Origin: Microbulbifer sediminum
GTDB lineage: Bacteria; Pseudomonadota; Gammaproteobacteria; Pseudomonadales; Cellvibrionaceae
Length of the DNA: 64,000 bases
Direction: 5' to 3'
NCBI RefSeq assembly: GCF_021729035.1
Contig: NZ_JAJSAP010000002.1
Coordinates: forward strand, 1 to 64,000
This document shows positions 44,192-52,810 of the stretch, piece after piece. The translations under genes and the position numbers were made by a program. The notes beneath the pieces are model-generated. The model saw only the letters and a program-made list of their open reading frames with translations. It did not search any database and had not been told where the DNA came from. Numbering within the stretch: the stretch's first letter is position 1; every line of letters starts with the position of its first letter.

Positions 44192-44836
44192 ATGATTTCT
44201 AAAGTAGCGATATTTGGTTCGGCTGGATTTGCATCTGAAATTGTTGATCTTTGTGATGATTTAAACATTAGAGAAATTGTATTCATTGAAAAAACCGGTG
44301 AAGTCCCTGAAAAACATGGCATACCAATATTTTCCGAAGAAGAAATACCACGACTAACCAGAGACAATTTCAATTTTGCAATAGGTGTATCAGATCCCGG
44401 GAAAAGACAGGCGATTTCAAACTTATATCCAAATTTACCATATGCTAATTTGATCCACTCTAGTGCGACATTTGGACGAGCTCAATATAAGAAACTTGTG
44501 AGTGCAAGGGGAATAGTCATCGCTGCTGGTGCGAGGCTGATGAGCAATATTAGCTTGGGCAACTTTGTTGTAATAGGCGTAAACGCAACGGTTGGCCATG
44601 ACTGCGAAATTGGCGACTACTCAACTATATTGCCTGGCGCCAATGTTTCTGGAAATGTCTGTTTAAAAAGACGCGTATATATAGGCACCAATGCTACAGT
44701 CCTCCAGGGCGCCGAGGGAAGTCCACTGGTTTTAGGTGGGGATATTATGGTTGGCGCAGGGGCAGTTGTAACCAAAAGCTTTAAAGAAAGTGGAGTTTTA
44801 ATTGGAGTTCCAGCGAAGTATAAACCTCAGAGCTAG
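44192..44836 (+). CDS. NeuD/PglD-like sugar O/N-acyltransferase
   Basis: 214 residues. N-terminal Rossmann-like domain (KVAIFGSAGFASEIVDLCDDL) and a left-handed beta-helix of hexapeptide repeats (VVIGVNATVGHDCEIGDYSTILPGANVSGNVCLKRRVYIGTNATVLQ) with the catalytic H in GHDCEIGD. The family acetylates amino sugars or sialic acids. Here it is the likely N-acetyltransferase of the pathway. It begins directly behind the legC stop. Confidence 0.88.
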   Translation: MISKVAIFGSAGFASEIVDLCDDLNIREIVFIEKTGEVPEKHGIPIFSEEEIPRLTRDNFNFAIGVSDPGKRQAISNLYPNLPYANLIHSSATFGRAQYKKLVSARGIVIAAGARLMSNISLGNFVVIGVNATVGHDCEIGDYSTILPGANVSGNVCLKRRVYIGTNATVLQGAEGSPLVLGGDIMVGAGAVVTKSFKESGVLIGVPAKYKPQS

Positions 44837-44840
44837 CGAA

Positions 44841-45698
44841 GTGAAGAATACCGTTGTGATTATGTCTACGGCATATCCGGTAGATAGTTACATTGCACGG
44901 GATTTTTTTACATCTCTCTTAAATCAATCAAATAAAAAATTTGACATCCTAGTCGTGAACGATGGTTATGAGGGGTTTCACGAATTAAAGGAAGAGTATA
45001 AAGCTCTTAATATTATAGAGCTCCCTGGGATTTCAAATATTGCAAAGAATAGAGAGCTATTAATTAACACTGCTCGTTTACATTATGAGCTTGGCATCTT
45101 TTGCGACTTTGATGATGTCGCAGACTGCAATAGGGTTGAAGCTGCAGTCTCGGAATCTGATAACGCGGACATTATTGTTAACGATCTGGACATCTATTCC
45201 GGTGAGAGAGTGATATACCCGGGTTTTTTTCAGGGAGAATTAAAGCACGGGCAAAAACTCAGTTACCAAGATATAAAAGAGAAAAACTATTTTGGGCTTT
45301 CTAATACCTCTGTGAATTTAAAAAAGCTCTTCCCGGTAAACTTTCCGGAAGAGCTAAAGATTGTCGACTGGTATTTCTACTCAATACTTTTACATAAAGG
45401 CTTGACTGCACAATTCACCAATAGCACTAAGACATTATATCGACAAGACGGTGAACACCTTGCAAATCTCCTGGAGAACTCCAGAGAGCAATTTCAAAAT
45501 GAACTTGAGGTGAAGAAAAAGCACTATAGCTTACTTTCTTCAGCTTTACCGAATCTCAAAAATGAATTTGAAAATTTTCTGAGTAGACTGAATGAAATAG
45601 ATCTAAAGCAGTTCGATATGCTTAGTAGAGAAGTAATGTGCTCCGAACGTGAGAGCCATGCTTGGTGGTCTATGATACAAACCGGGGAAATAATATGA
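44841..45698 (+). CDS. GT-A-like glycosyltransferase (family 2-like)
   Basis: 285 residues. VIMSTAYPVDSYIARDFFTSLLNQSNKKFDILVVNDGYEG gives a GT2-like start, and IFCDFDDVADCNR a D-x-D-D motif. The C-terminal half is helical. Substrates unknown. I prefer a GTG at 44841, just behind the neuD stop. Its TGA overlaps the neuB ATG, so it is part of the sugar-synthesis operon and may be the enzyme that uses the product. Confidence 0.68.
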   Translation: MKNTVVIMSTAYPVDSYIARDFFTSLLNQSNKKFDILVVNDGYEGFHELKEEYKALNIIELPGISNIAKNRELLINTARLHYELGIFCDFDDVADCNRVEAAVSESDNADIIVNDLDIYSGERVIYPGFFQGELKHGQKLSYQDIKEKNYFGLSNTSVNLKKLFPVNFPEELKIVDWYFYSILLHKGLTAQFTNSTKTLYRQDGEHLANLLENSREQFQNELEVKKKHYSLLSSALPNLKNEFENFLSRLNEIDLKQFDMLSREVMCSERESHAWWSMIQTGEII

Positions 45699-46750
45699 TG
45701 CTAACAACAAACTTTAAGCTTGAAAATTACGGTCTTCCATATGTGATTGCTGAGCTCGGATCGAACCACAATGGGGACATGGGCTTGGCGCGTAAATTAA
45801 TCTTACAAGCGAAGCAAGCTGGAGCAAATTGTGTAAAGTTCCAGAGCTGGACTAAAGATAGCATTTTTTCCAGGAAAAAATATAAAGATAACTATTTTAT
45901 CGCTGATGACTACAGAAACCGGACAGATTACTCTCTTGAAGAAATTGTTGAGGAGTATTCAATATCCGAAGAGCAGCTGCTTGAAATGAAGAAGTTTTGT
46001 GACGAGGTGGGAATAGATTGCACGTCGACACCGTTCTCGCAGAAAGAGGCTGACTTTTTAGTTGAGAAATTGAACACACCTTTCATTAAGGTGGCATCAA
46101 TGGATCTGAATAACATTCCCTTTCTCCAGTATTTGGCAGGGAAGATGCGCCCAATTATCCTCTCAACTGGACTCAGCGAGCTTCACGAAATTGACAAGGC
46201 AGTCAGGGCTGTCGAAGAAGCGGGGAATACTAGTATTTGTTTGTTGCACTGTGTATCTACATATCCACCTGTAGATTCAGATGTGCACTTGAATAATATG
46301 ATTACACTTAGACAAGCTTTTCCAAACTATCCGATTGGTTTTTCTGATCATACAATTGGGGTAGAGATTCCACTAGCTTCAGTGGCACTAGGTGCATGCT
46401 TAATAGAGAAGCACTTTACTTTAGATAAAAATATGGAGGGTTGGGACCATAAGGTGTCTGCGACACAAGATGAGCTGGCGTCGATTGTATCTGGAGCAAA
46501 GAGAGTTAATGATTCCTTAGGCAGTTTCCGGATCAGGGCCACAGAATCAGATGAAAAAAAGAAAGAGTTTCGGCGTAGTATTGTCTTAAAAAAGAGTATG
46601 CGTGCTGGCGAAATTATCACCATGGAAGATATTGACTATAAGAGACCTGGTGGTGGATTGGACCCAGAAATGTCTGACTTTGTCGTTGGGTTTCGAGTTA
46701 ATCAAGACTTGCCATATGACCACATTCTCACCAAGGATGATATTAAATAA
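45695..46750 (+). CDS. neuB: N-acetylneuraminate/legionaminate synthase (NeuB family)
   Basis: 351 residues. TIM barrel with PYVIAELGSNHNGDMGLARKLI, ANCVKFQSW, CTSTPFS, ILSTGLSELHEI, HCVSTYP and GFSDHTIGVEIPLASVALGACLIEKHFTLDK, then a C-terminal antifreeze-like SAF domain (RRSIVLKKSMRAGEIITMEDIDYKRPGGGLDP). It condenses PEP with an N-acylated hexose to a nine-carbon nonulosonic acid. Start ATG 45695 overlaps the previous stop. Confidence 0.93.
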   Translation: MMLTTNFKLENYGLPYVIAELGSNHNGDMGLARKLILQAKQAGANCVKFQSWTKDSIFSRKKYKDNYFIADDYRNRTDYSLEEIVEEYSISEEQLLEMKKFCDEVGIDCTSTPFSQKEADFLVEKLNTPFIKVASMDLNNIPFLQYLAGKMRPIILSTGLSELHEIDKAVRAVEEAGNTSICLLHCVSTYPPVDSDVHLNNMITLRQAFPNYPIGFSDHTIGVEIPLASVALGACLIEKHFTLDKNMEGWDHKVSATQDELASIVSGAKRVNDSLGSFRIRATESDEKKKEFRRSIVLKKSMRAGEIITMEDIDYKRPGGGLDPEMSDFVVGFRVNQDLPYDHILTKDDIK

Positions 46751-47434
46751 ATGCTGGCTCTAATACCCGCCAGGGGGGGCTCAAAAGGTCTCCCCAAGAA
46801 AAACATCCTGCCGATTGGTGGAAAGCCGCTAATCGGACATTCGATAGCTGCAGCTAAACTGGTTGAGCAAATTTCGGAAGTATACGTATCTACAGATTGT
46901 GAAGAGATAGCCGATGTTGCAAGGGGCTATGGTGCAATAGTTCCTTTCATGAGAAGTGAAGCTCTGGCTAGCGATACCGCAGTAGCCATTGACGTATATT
47001 TAGATTTTATTCAGCGAATGGAATCCCGGTTGGGTAAAGAGCTTAACGAAATCGTTGTTTTGCTCCCAACGTGTCCTCTGAGAACATCACTGGATATCGA
47101 ATCAGCAATCACGTTATTTCGAGAAAAAAATGCTGATTCGGTGATCAGTTATACGCAGGAGTCGCACCCTATTAGGTGGCATAAATACGTTAATGACGAG
47201 GGAAAATTCGAGAATATTTTTAATGAAGTAATGGATAACCGTCAAACAGAAAAGGTGTCCTACTATCCAAATGGAGCCATTTATATTTTTAAGACGGACC
47301 TGTTAAAAAATAGAAAATATTATTCAGAAAATAGCTACGCATATTTAATGCCACGATCAAGATCAGTGGACATTGATTACCAGGATGATCTGGATTACGC
47401 GAGATATTTGATGGAGGCGGCACCAGATGCATAG
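46751..47434 (+). CDS. neuA: CMP-nonulosonic acid cytidylyltransferase (NeuA/LegF family)
   Basis: 227 residues. LALIPARGGSKGLPKKNILPIGGKPLIGHSI is the CTP-binding signature, VYVSTDCEEIADVARGYGA and LLPTCPLRTSLDIESAI follow, and SVDIDYQDDLDYARYL gives the metal-binding D residues. It activates the nonulosonic acid as the CMP sugar. Begins immediately after the neuB stop and overlaps the next gene by 8 bp. Confidence 0.93.
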   Translation: MLALIPARGGSKGLPKKNILPIGGKPLIGHSIAAAKLVEQISEVYVSTDCEEIADVARGYGAIVPFMRSEALASDTAVAIDVYLDFIQRMESRLGKELNEIVVLLPTCPLRTSLDIESAITLFREKNADSVISYTQESHPIRWHKYVNDEGKFENIFNEVMDNRQTEKVSYYPNGAIYIFKTDLLKNRKYYSENSYAYLMPRSRSVDIDYQDDLDYARYLMEAAPDA

Positions 47435-48470
47435 ATGTGTATACGTACTGAAGGAAGATAGTTCGTTTCATTCAGCGATAAAAGCTCTGGATAAGGGAGG
47501 GCAGGGTGTGCTTGTCTTCATTGATGAGCAAGGTCGACTCCTTGGGATAATAACGGATGGCGACGTAAGAAGAGCAGTTTTACGAAAAGAAAATAATCTG
47601 CGTAATATAATAAATTACCAGCCGGAGTTCATGAGTATAAACTCACACAAAAGTGATGTTATCTCTCGCCTTAGAAGGATTCATCGACGGCATATGCCTC
47701 TAGTTGATGGCGCCGGCAAACTTGTTACTCTATTCTCGCTAGATGAAATTGAGTTTATCAGCAAGAAAAATAAAGTTGTTGTTATGGCTGGTGGATTGGG
47801 GTCTCGACTAGGGGAACTGACAAGACATACCCCTAAGCCTATGCTAAATGTTGGTGACAGGCCTATGTTACATCATCTCGTAGAGATGTTTAGCGAGCAT
47901 GGCTTCAGCGATTTTATATTTTGTGTGAATTATAAAAAAGAAGTAATCAAAGAATACTTTGATGACGGCACTAAATTCGGGGCAAGAATTCAGTACGTTG
48001 AAGAACGTGATAGATTAGGTACGGCAGGGGCGTTAAGCCTTATTGAAAAATCCGATTTAGATCAGGATTTCTTTGTGATCAACGCTGATGTTCTCACGAG
48101 TGTCAATTTTACTGAGCTTCGGGACTGTCATGTTCAATCAAATTCCAAGGCTACAATGTGCGTACGTAAACATACAGTGCAAATTCCCTATGGAGTCGTA
48201 AACTCAATAGACAACCATGAAATCTCGTCAATTGAAGAGAAGCCAGTACTAGAGTTTAAGGTCAATGCAGGGATTTACATGCTTAATCCTGGCGTACTGG
48301 ACCTGTTAGATCATCATGTCTACCTGGATATGCCAAGTTTGTTTGAACGGCTGAAGTTAGAGAAGTTTAAGACCACGATTTTTAATGTAGATGAATACTG
48401 GTTGGATATAGGAAGAAAGGAAGATCTAAGTCGCGCAAACGCTGATATTCAATATTTGCCTAGTGACTGA
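47427..48470 (+). CDS. CBS-domain sugar-phosphate nucleotidyltransferase (PtmE-like)
   Basis: 347 residues. Two N-terminal CBS motifs (GQGVLVFIDEQGRLLGIITDGDVRRAVL and RRHMPLVDGAGKLVTLFSLDEI) precede a nucleotidyltransferase domain (VVVMAGGLGSRLGELTRHTPKPMLNVGDRPML, FVINADVLTSVNF). This layout is that of PtmE, which makes GDP-glucosamine for GDP-linked legionaminate synthesis in Campylobacter. By analogy it would supply the activated hexosamine for the operon. Last gene of the run; a 245-bp spacer follows. Confidence 0.87.
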   Translation: MHRCVYVLKEDSSFHSAIKALDKGGQGVLVFIDEQGRLLGIITDGDVRRAVLRKENNLRNIINYQPEFMSINSHKSDVISRLRRIHRRHMPLVDGAGKLVTLFSLDEIEFISKKNKVVVMAGGLGSRLGELTRHTPKPMLNVGDRPMLHHLVEMFSEHGFSDFIFCVNYKKEVIKEYFDDGTKFGARIQYVEERDRLGTAGALSLIEKSDLDQDFFVINADVLTSVNFTELRDCHVQSNSKATMCVRKHTVQIPYGVVNSIDNHEISSIEEKPVLEFKVNAGIYMLNPGVLDLLDHHVYLDMPSLFERLKLEKFKTTIFNVDEYWLDIGRKEDLSRANADIQYLPSD

Positions 48471-48715
48471 CAGTCGATACGATTGATGCCGGCAATGCGG
48501 GAACAAAATTACGGGCTGATAGATTATATATTAACTATTCACAAGTGAGCTTATCTATAAAAGTTGACTCGAAAATTACTACAGAAATGAATTAAAAAGC
48601 ATGAAAATTTATCTTTATCCGGAATGAATACTTGCTAAGCGATATTTGCAGTCGTATATGAGGCCGCGTAAATACTATATAACTCATTCATGATTACTTA
48701 TTAAAGATTAACTAA

Positions 48716-51550
48716 ATGAAGCTGATTGAATTAATGCAGGAAGGTTGGGATCGTGTGAGCAAGATCACGAACGATCGCGCTAAAAGAATAGACAGTTTAC
48801 CGGATCATATTGCCAAATTCTTTAATAGTTCTGAAGTGGAAGTTATTGATGGTGAGATCGCTGTCAAAAACGCCAATATTTTCTTTTGTGATGAGATAGA
48901 CAAAGGGTTACAGCTTCGCCGCTTTGTTCCTGGTTTCATTAACCTTTGTGGATCGACAAGAAATAATTTACGTGAGTTTGAGTTCTTTAAAAATGTCTTG
49001 AGGAGAAACGGCATTACTGAACAAGTAGTGAACGTTGCCGAATTAACAGTTAAGCCAGCTTTTTCTCCTGTGGAAGATTTAGTCGACAGAGCCGCAATTG
49101 GGGATTGCTTCTATAATTGGACCCGAGACACTGGTAGTGTTCCTGCGCTTACACTTCACTCTCTTATTTGGTTTACAAAGGCATTTTTATCTTGGGTAGC
49201 TGCAAATCCTGACTCGCTTTGCAGGCTGGTCCCACTGATAGTTGTTTCAAATGACCACTCTCCGATTTCCGTGGCAATTGTCCAGGCCGCAAGATTCAAA
49301 AGTATTCCAACGGTTTATTTACAGCATGCTGAGGTTACCGATCATTTTCCACCTCTAGTGTTTGATATTAATATTTTGCATAATCAAAGATCACTTAATG
49401 TCTATTCTGAGATTGGTCCAATAAGAGGTGATAGCTTTATACTGTCGCGTTGGATTGGTTCTTTCCGATTGGAGAGGTTGCGAAAAAAAGAGACGCAGAA
49501 AGTTAATGTTGCACTATATCTCACTGCCAATTTCCACTTAGATAAACTGAATGAAATAATCGATCCGTTGAAATTAAATCCGGCGATTGAGTCGATCGCA
49601 GTAAAGCCTCATCCTAGAACTGATCCTCGGATCCTCGACCAGCTCCAGTTAATATATGGAGACTTGATTCAGCTCAATCCCATTGATATACCCGACGTTG
49701 CTGTGGTTCAGAACTCATCTGTGGTAACAGAGCTACTTCACATAGGTGTAAAGGTATTCCATATTCCTGGGTATGATTGGTTACCTGGTGACTATTATGG
49801 CTTTGTCCATGATGGAATATGTGACGCAGTTTCTGATTCTGACTTGTCGGGGAGATTCTGGGAAGATTTTAATTATGATGAAGATTGGCTGAGAAGTTAC
49901 TCAACAATAAATCCGTCGGCTACGAGTAGTTATGATAATGATGAAAAGCTACTGTGCGAAAAAGTCGAACACATAATTCGTACGCGAAGATCTAACCTTG
50001 AATCAGATAATCTTGAACAGAGAAATCTATTAGGAAGCTGGATAGATATAGCAGGAAGAGAGGTTAAACTGAAACCACGACTGAGAATGGAATTGAAATT
50101 ATTGGTGTTGGCGCCAATCACATACCTCTCCCATTGCCGAAATCTCCCTTCGAGAAATGCTAATTCACTTTTAAGCCTGATCGAAGCTGTTGACTTCTTG
50201 CATCATGCCAGAATTCCTGAGCTTGTCCGTATTTATAATGCATCTTTGAAAATTCCTGCAGAGGGACCGTTTCAGGCACTGATAAAATTGAAAGCACTTG
50301 AGTGGACTTTTGAAGAGTTGAATCAAGATGTTTACGAGGAAATAAGTAGCATTATTGACAGGGAAGATGAACCACAAGTAGTCAGCAGGCTGGAAGATAG
50401 TTTTTTGACAGCCATTTTACGTTCAACAAACTCAAAGTGGCTAATGGAGTTCTTTGCGAAAGCAAGGGCTCTATCTGTAGATAGATTACACATTAGCCGT
50501 CGTATACACCTTAAGCGTTTGATTGATTCATCAAAACAAGAACTGGAGCCTATTAGTCGTTTAGAGAGAAGTATTTACAGTTCTTTGTCTAGTCTGGATA
50601 GAGCGAAGTTGGACGTTCTTGGCAATAGTCGCGATATTGGATCTACGCAGTTACATCCGACTGTTCTCGATGTTTTCATTTCCAATGCGCCAAATGGAGT
50701 TGTTTGGCAGTTTAGAAATTACGTCCTTCCCGTTTATAAAAAATTTGAAAGCCAAATGTGCTACATGGATGTGCGTTGGTCAAGTAAGCAGAGAAATAAG
50801 ATACTTGACACGATTAGCGATAAAATACTCGCACGTGAAGCATTTTCATTTATTAGACTTAGTGAAGGAGAAGGGTACATATATAGAGATCTAAGTGAAC
50901 ACTTTACTCTTGATGATGTTGAAAATAGAGAGAGGCATTGGTGGGGAGCGAATCTGGATGAAGAGACCAGAGCGGGATTAGTTGCTCGAAACAGAGCAGC
51001 AATTCAGGGTGCAGACTTACTGGGTATTCCATCTGTTTATCGTTTCTTAAGAGATATAAGCTCTAATAGCTGCCAATTAAGTGCAACTCTTACTGGTAGG
51101 GGGCTACTGGCAGTGCTCAATGGTGTCGGTCATGATTGCTCTTCAGAGGTATTGTTTACAGAGGAAAAGGCTAACATCCCCCTATTCGGTGATCCAGAAA
51201 CAATCAGAACCCTGATTTCACGAGCAGAGAAGACTATAGTCGTATCCAGTATTAAGGAGACCCTGATCAAAGGTGTGCTTGGAGAGGAAGTAACGGTGAT
51301 ACCTATACCAACTCATTATCGTACACATAATAATAAGAAGTATGTAACCTCCGATCGCATTTTACCTTTGCTCATTGATGAGCTGAGTTCAGCAGTCCGT
51401 GGTCTCTTGGGGCCCGGAACTTTATTGCTTGTCTCAAGCGGTGTCGCGGGAAAGGCAATTCTAGATGTGGGCAAGCATTGCGGTGCTGTTGCCGTAGATC
51501 TAGGAGGCGCCATCGACCAATGGTTTAAAAAAGATGGTCTAGCCTACTAA
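48716..51550 (+). CDS. Fusion of a GT-B-like and a GT-D-like glycosyltransferase
   Basis: 944 residues. The N-terminal half has TVYLQHAEVTDHFPPLVFD, SIAVKPHPRTDPR (about 295-307) and VVTELLHIGVKVFHIPGYDW, typical of GT-B enzymes of the capsule/polysialyltransferase kind. The C-terminal part begins with FSFIRLSEGEGYIYRD (about 709-724), a variant of the R-L-G-D-G-E motif of GT-D (DUF1792) enzymes, and ends with LLVSSGVAGKAILDVGKHCGAVAVDLGGAIDQW, the usual GT-D end. A helical linker (about 450-640) joins them. Donor may be the CMP sugar made upstream, but this is inference. Confidence 0.75.
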   Translation: MKLIELMQEGWDRVSKITNDRAKRIDSLPDHIAKFFNSSEVEVIDGEIAVKNANIFFCDEIDKGLQLRRFVPGFINLCGSTRNNLREFEFFKNVLRRNGITEQVVNVAELTVKPAFSPVEDLVDRAAIGDCFYNWTRDTGSVPALTLHSLIWFTKAFLSWVAANPDSLCRLVPLIVVSNDHSPISVAIVQAARFKSIPTVYLQHAEVTDHFPPLVFDINILHNQRSLNVYSEIGPIRGDSFILSRWIGSFRLERLRKKETQKVNVALYLTANFHLDKLNEIIDPLKLNPAIESIAVKPHPRTDPRILDQLQLIYGDLIQLNPIDIPDVAVVQNSSVVTELLHIGVKVFHIPGYDWLPGDYYGFVHDGICDAVSDSDLSGRFWEDFNYDEDWLRSYSTINPSATSSYDNDEKLLCEKVEHIIRTRRSNLESDNLEQRNLLGSWIDIAGREVKLKPRLRMELKLLVLAPITYLSHCRNLPSRNANSLLSLIEAVDFLHHARIPELVRIYNASLKIPAEGPFQALIKLKALEWTFEELNQDVYEEISSIIDREDEPQVVSRLEDSFLTAILRSTNSKWLMEFFAKARALSVDRLHISRRIHLKRLIDSSKQELEPISRLERSIYSSLSSLDRAKLDVLGNSRDIGSTQLHPTVLDVFISNAPNGVVWQFRNYVLPVYKKFESQMCYMDVRWSSKQRNKILDTISDKILAREAFSFIRLSEGEGYIYRDLSEHFTLDDVENRERHWWGANLDEETRAGLVARNRAAIQGADLLGIPSVYRFLRDISSNSCQLSATLTGRGLLAVLNGVGHDCSSEVLFTEEKANIPLFGDPETIRTLISRAEKTIVVSSIKETLIKGVLGEEVTVIPIPTHYRTHNNKKYVTSDRILPLLIDELSSAVRGLLGPGTLLLVSSGVAGKAILDVGKHCGAVAVDLGGAIDQWFKKDGLAY

Positions 51551-52149
51551 GCCGTTTTTTCAGCTAGCTTAAAGTTCGCAAAAGATCTAACGGACGTAAG
51601 TATAGTTTGGCTAGTTATTCTGATGTGCCGGCGCAGAAGTTAGGTGACCTACCTGCAGAAGGAGGATGAACTGCGGTTATCCACTGCGTTTCAACCGGAG
51701 TCTTGATTCTCTGCCGCTATGTACGCTCAACAAGATAAGGGCGACAACTGTCCATAGGGCTCCAGCGTGTCCACACCTGGTCACGCTCAGCGGTATTGCA
51801 TTTTTACCCGGAGTATATTTCCTGTTTAATCGCACAGGGGAGAAGCATTACACAACGCATCCTGAGAGTACGCTCAAATCGAAGTTCAGTCACTCCTGTT
51901 AGCACCAGAATAGGCAAGAGGGCAGCCGCGAGCGGTGCAACTGTTAAGCTCCGGCCTGAAGAACACGTGCAAGTAGAATGCGACAGACTGCGATTCAGCC
52001 TATTTTAGACTTACCGAATGGTGTTGCGGTAGTTACTCCTCACGTTCCTCGCTAGGACGTAAAGACCAGGATTGTCACCAACTGCGCCTAACTGGCTAAA
52101 ATTTGAACAGCTCTGCGCCTGTTCGTGAAAGTAAATCAAGCCTACGCGA

Positions 52150-52178
52150 TTGAGTCTAGACCCCAAATCAAGTATGAT
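52150..52178 (+). promoter_or_regulatory. Sigma70 promoter of the EPS-associated regulator
   Basis: TTGAGT (52150-52155), exactly 17 bp, TATGAT (52173-52178). It is the best promoter in the island and would give a start near 52185, about 87 nt before the regulator ATG. Confidence 0.75.
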
Positions 52179-52180
52179 CC

Positions 52181-52197
52181 CGTTCATCGAGTGAACG
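52181..52197. promoter_or_regulatory. Operator-like palindrome over the predicted start site
   Basis: CGTTCA-TCGAG-TGAACG, a perfect 6-bp inverted repeat with a 5-bp spacer, covering the predicted +1. Its place suits repression of the promoter at 52150, possibly by the regulator itself, as is common for MarR-type proteins. Confidence 0.55.
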
Positions 52198-52271
52198 CCA
52201 GAGGCATCGGATGTATTCCGCTCCCTTCACAATCTAATACCTGGCCTTCTTGCGAGATAGGAAGTTCTTTG

Positions 52272-52613
52272 ATGCCTAGTGACGAATACAGCTACCGCGT
52301 ACTGAAGTTGCTCTCACAAAACCCACACCTCAGTCAGAGAGACCTGGCCAAAGAGCTCGGGATTAGCCTCGGCAAAGTCAATTATTGCTTAAAAGCCTTA
52401 ATTGAGGTGGGGCTTGTCAAGGCGAAAAATTTTAAGAATAGTCGAAATAAGCAAGCCTATGCTTATCTCCTCACGCCCCAGGGGATTGAAGAGAAAACCA
52501 AAATCACCGTTAGGTTTCTAAACTCCAAGTTGGCTGAGTTCCAAGCCCTAAAATCGGAAATCGAAACCTTACGAAAAGAAGTTGGAAGTCACGTTGACAC
52601 AGTTTCCGAGTAG
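52272..52613 (+). CDS. MarR-family EPS-associated transcriptional regulator
   Basis: 113 residues. Winged helix-turn-helix YRVLKLLSQNPHLSQRDLAKELGISLGKVNYCLKALIEVGLVKAKNFKNSRNKQAYAYLLTPQGIEEK, then a coiled-coil tail (LAEFQALKSEIETLRKEV) for dimerisation. This is the small MarR subfamily found in exopolysaccharide loci. ATG 52272 has AGGAAG upstream; the longer frame to 52125 runs through the promoter and is not coding there. Confidence 0.93.
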   Translation: MPSDEYSYRVLKLLSQNPHLSQRDLAKELGISLGKVNYCLKALIEVGLVKAKNFKNSRNKQAYAYLLTPQGIEEKTKITVRFLNSKLAEFQALKSEIETLRKEVGSHVDTVSE

Positions 52614-52810
52614 AAAATTTCACTCCGCAGATACCGTTATCGCTGATGCTGATTACGTCTTACGCGCCTTCCATGAACCGTTTACCTTATGCTGGCTTGG
52701 CTTTATTAGTGTGCTTGTGGGATGTGTAAGACTGCGCGCATCTCTATTGTGTCAGAATAGTTTTTTTCAAAAAGTGATGGCTAAAATCCAATGGATGTTT
52801 GGAGTAAATA

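Larger units (their letters stand above)
51551..52271. other. 720-bp gap holding the EPS-regulator promoter
   Basis: No recognisable gene to about 52140. A 78-codon frame at 51666 has AGGAGG touching its ATG, no codon bias and no family. The right end holds the promoter and palindrome for the regulator gene. The gap may mark a past recombination junction within the island. Confidence 0.45.

Noticed and set aside
52025-52040. ops-like GCGGTAG element upstream of the EPS regulator
   Set aside because: The match stops after GCGGTAG; the expected GCGT/T-rich continuation is absent and the position is not in a leader of a long operon.
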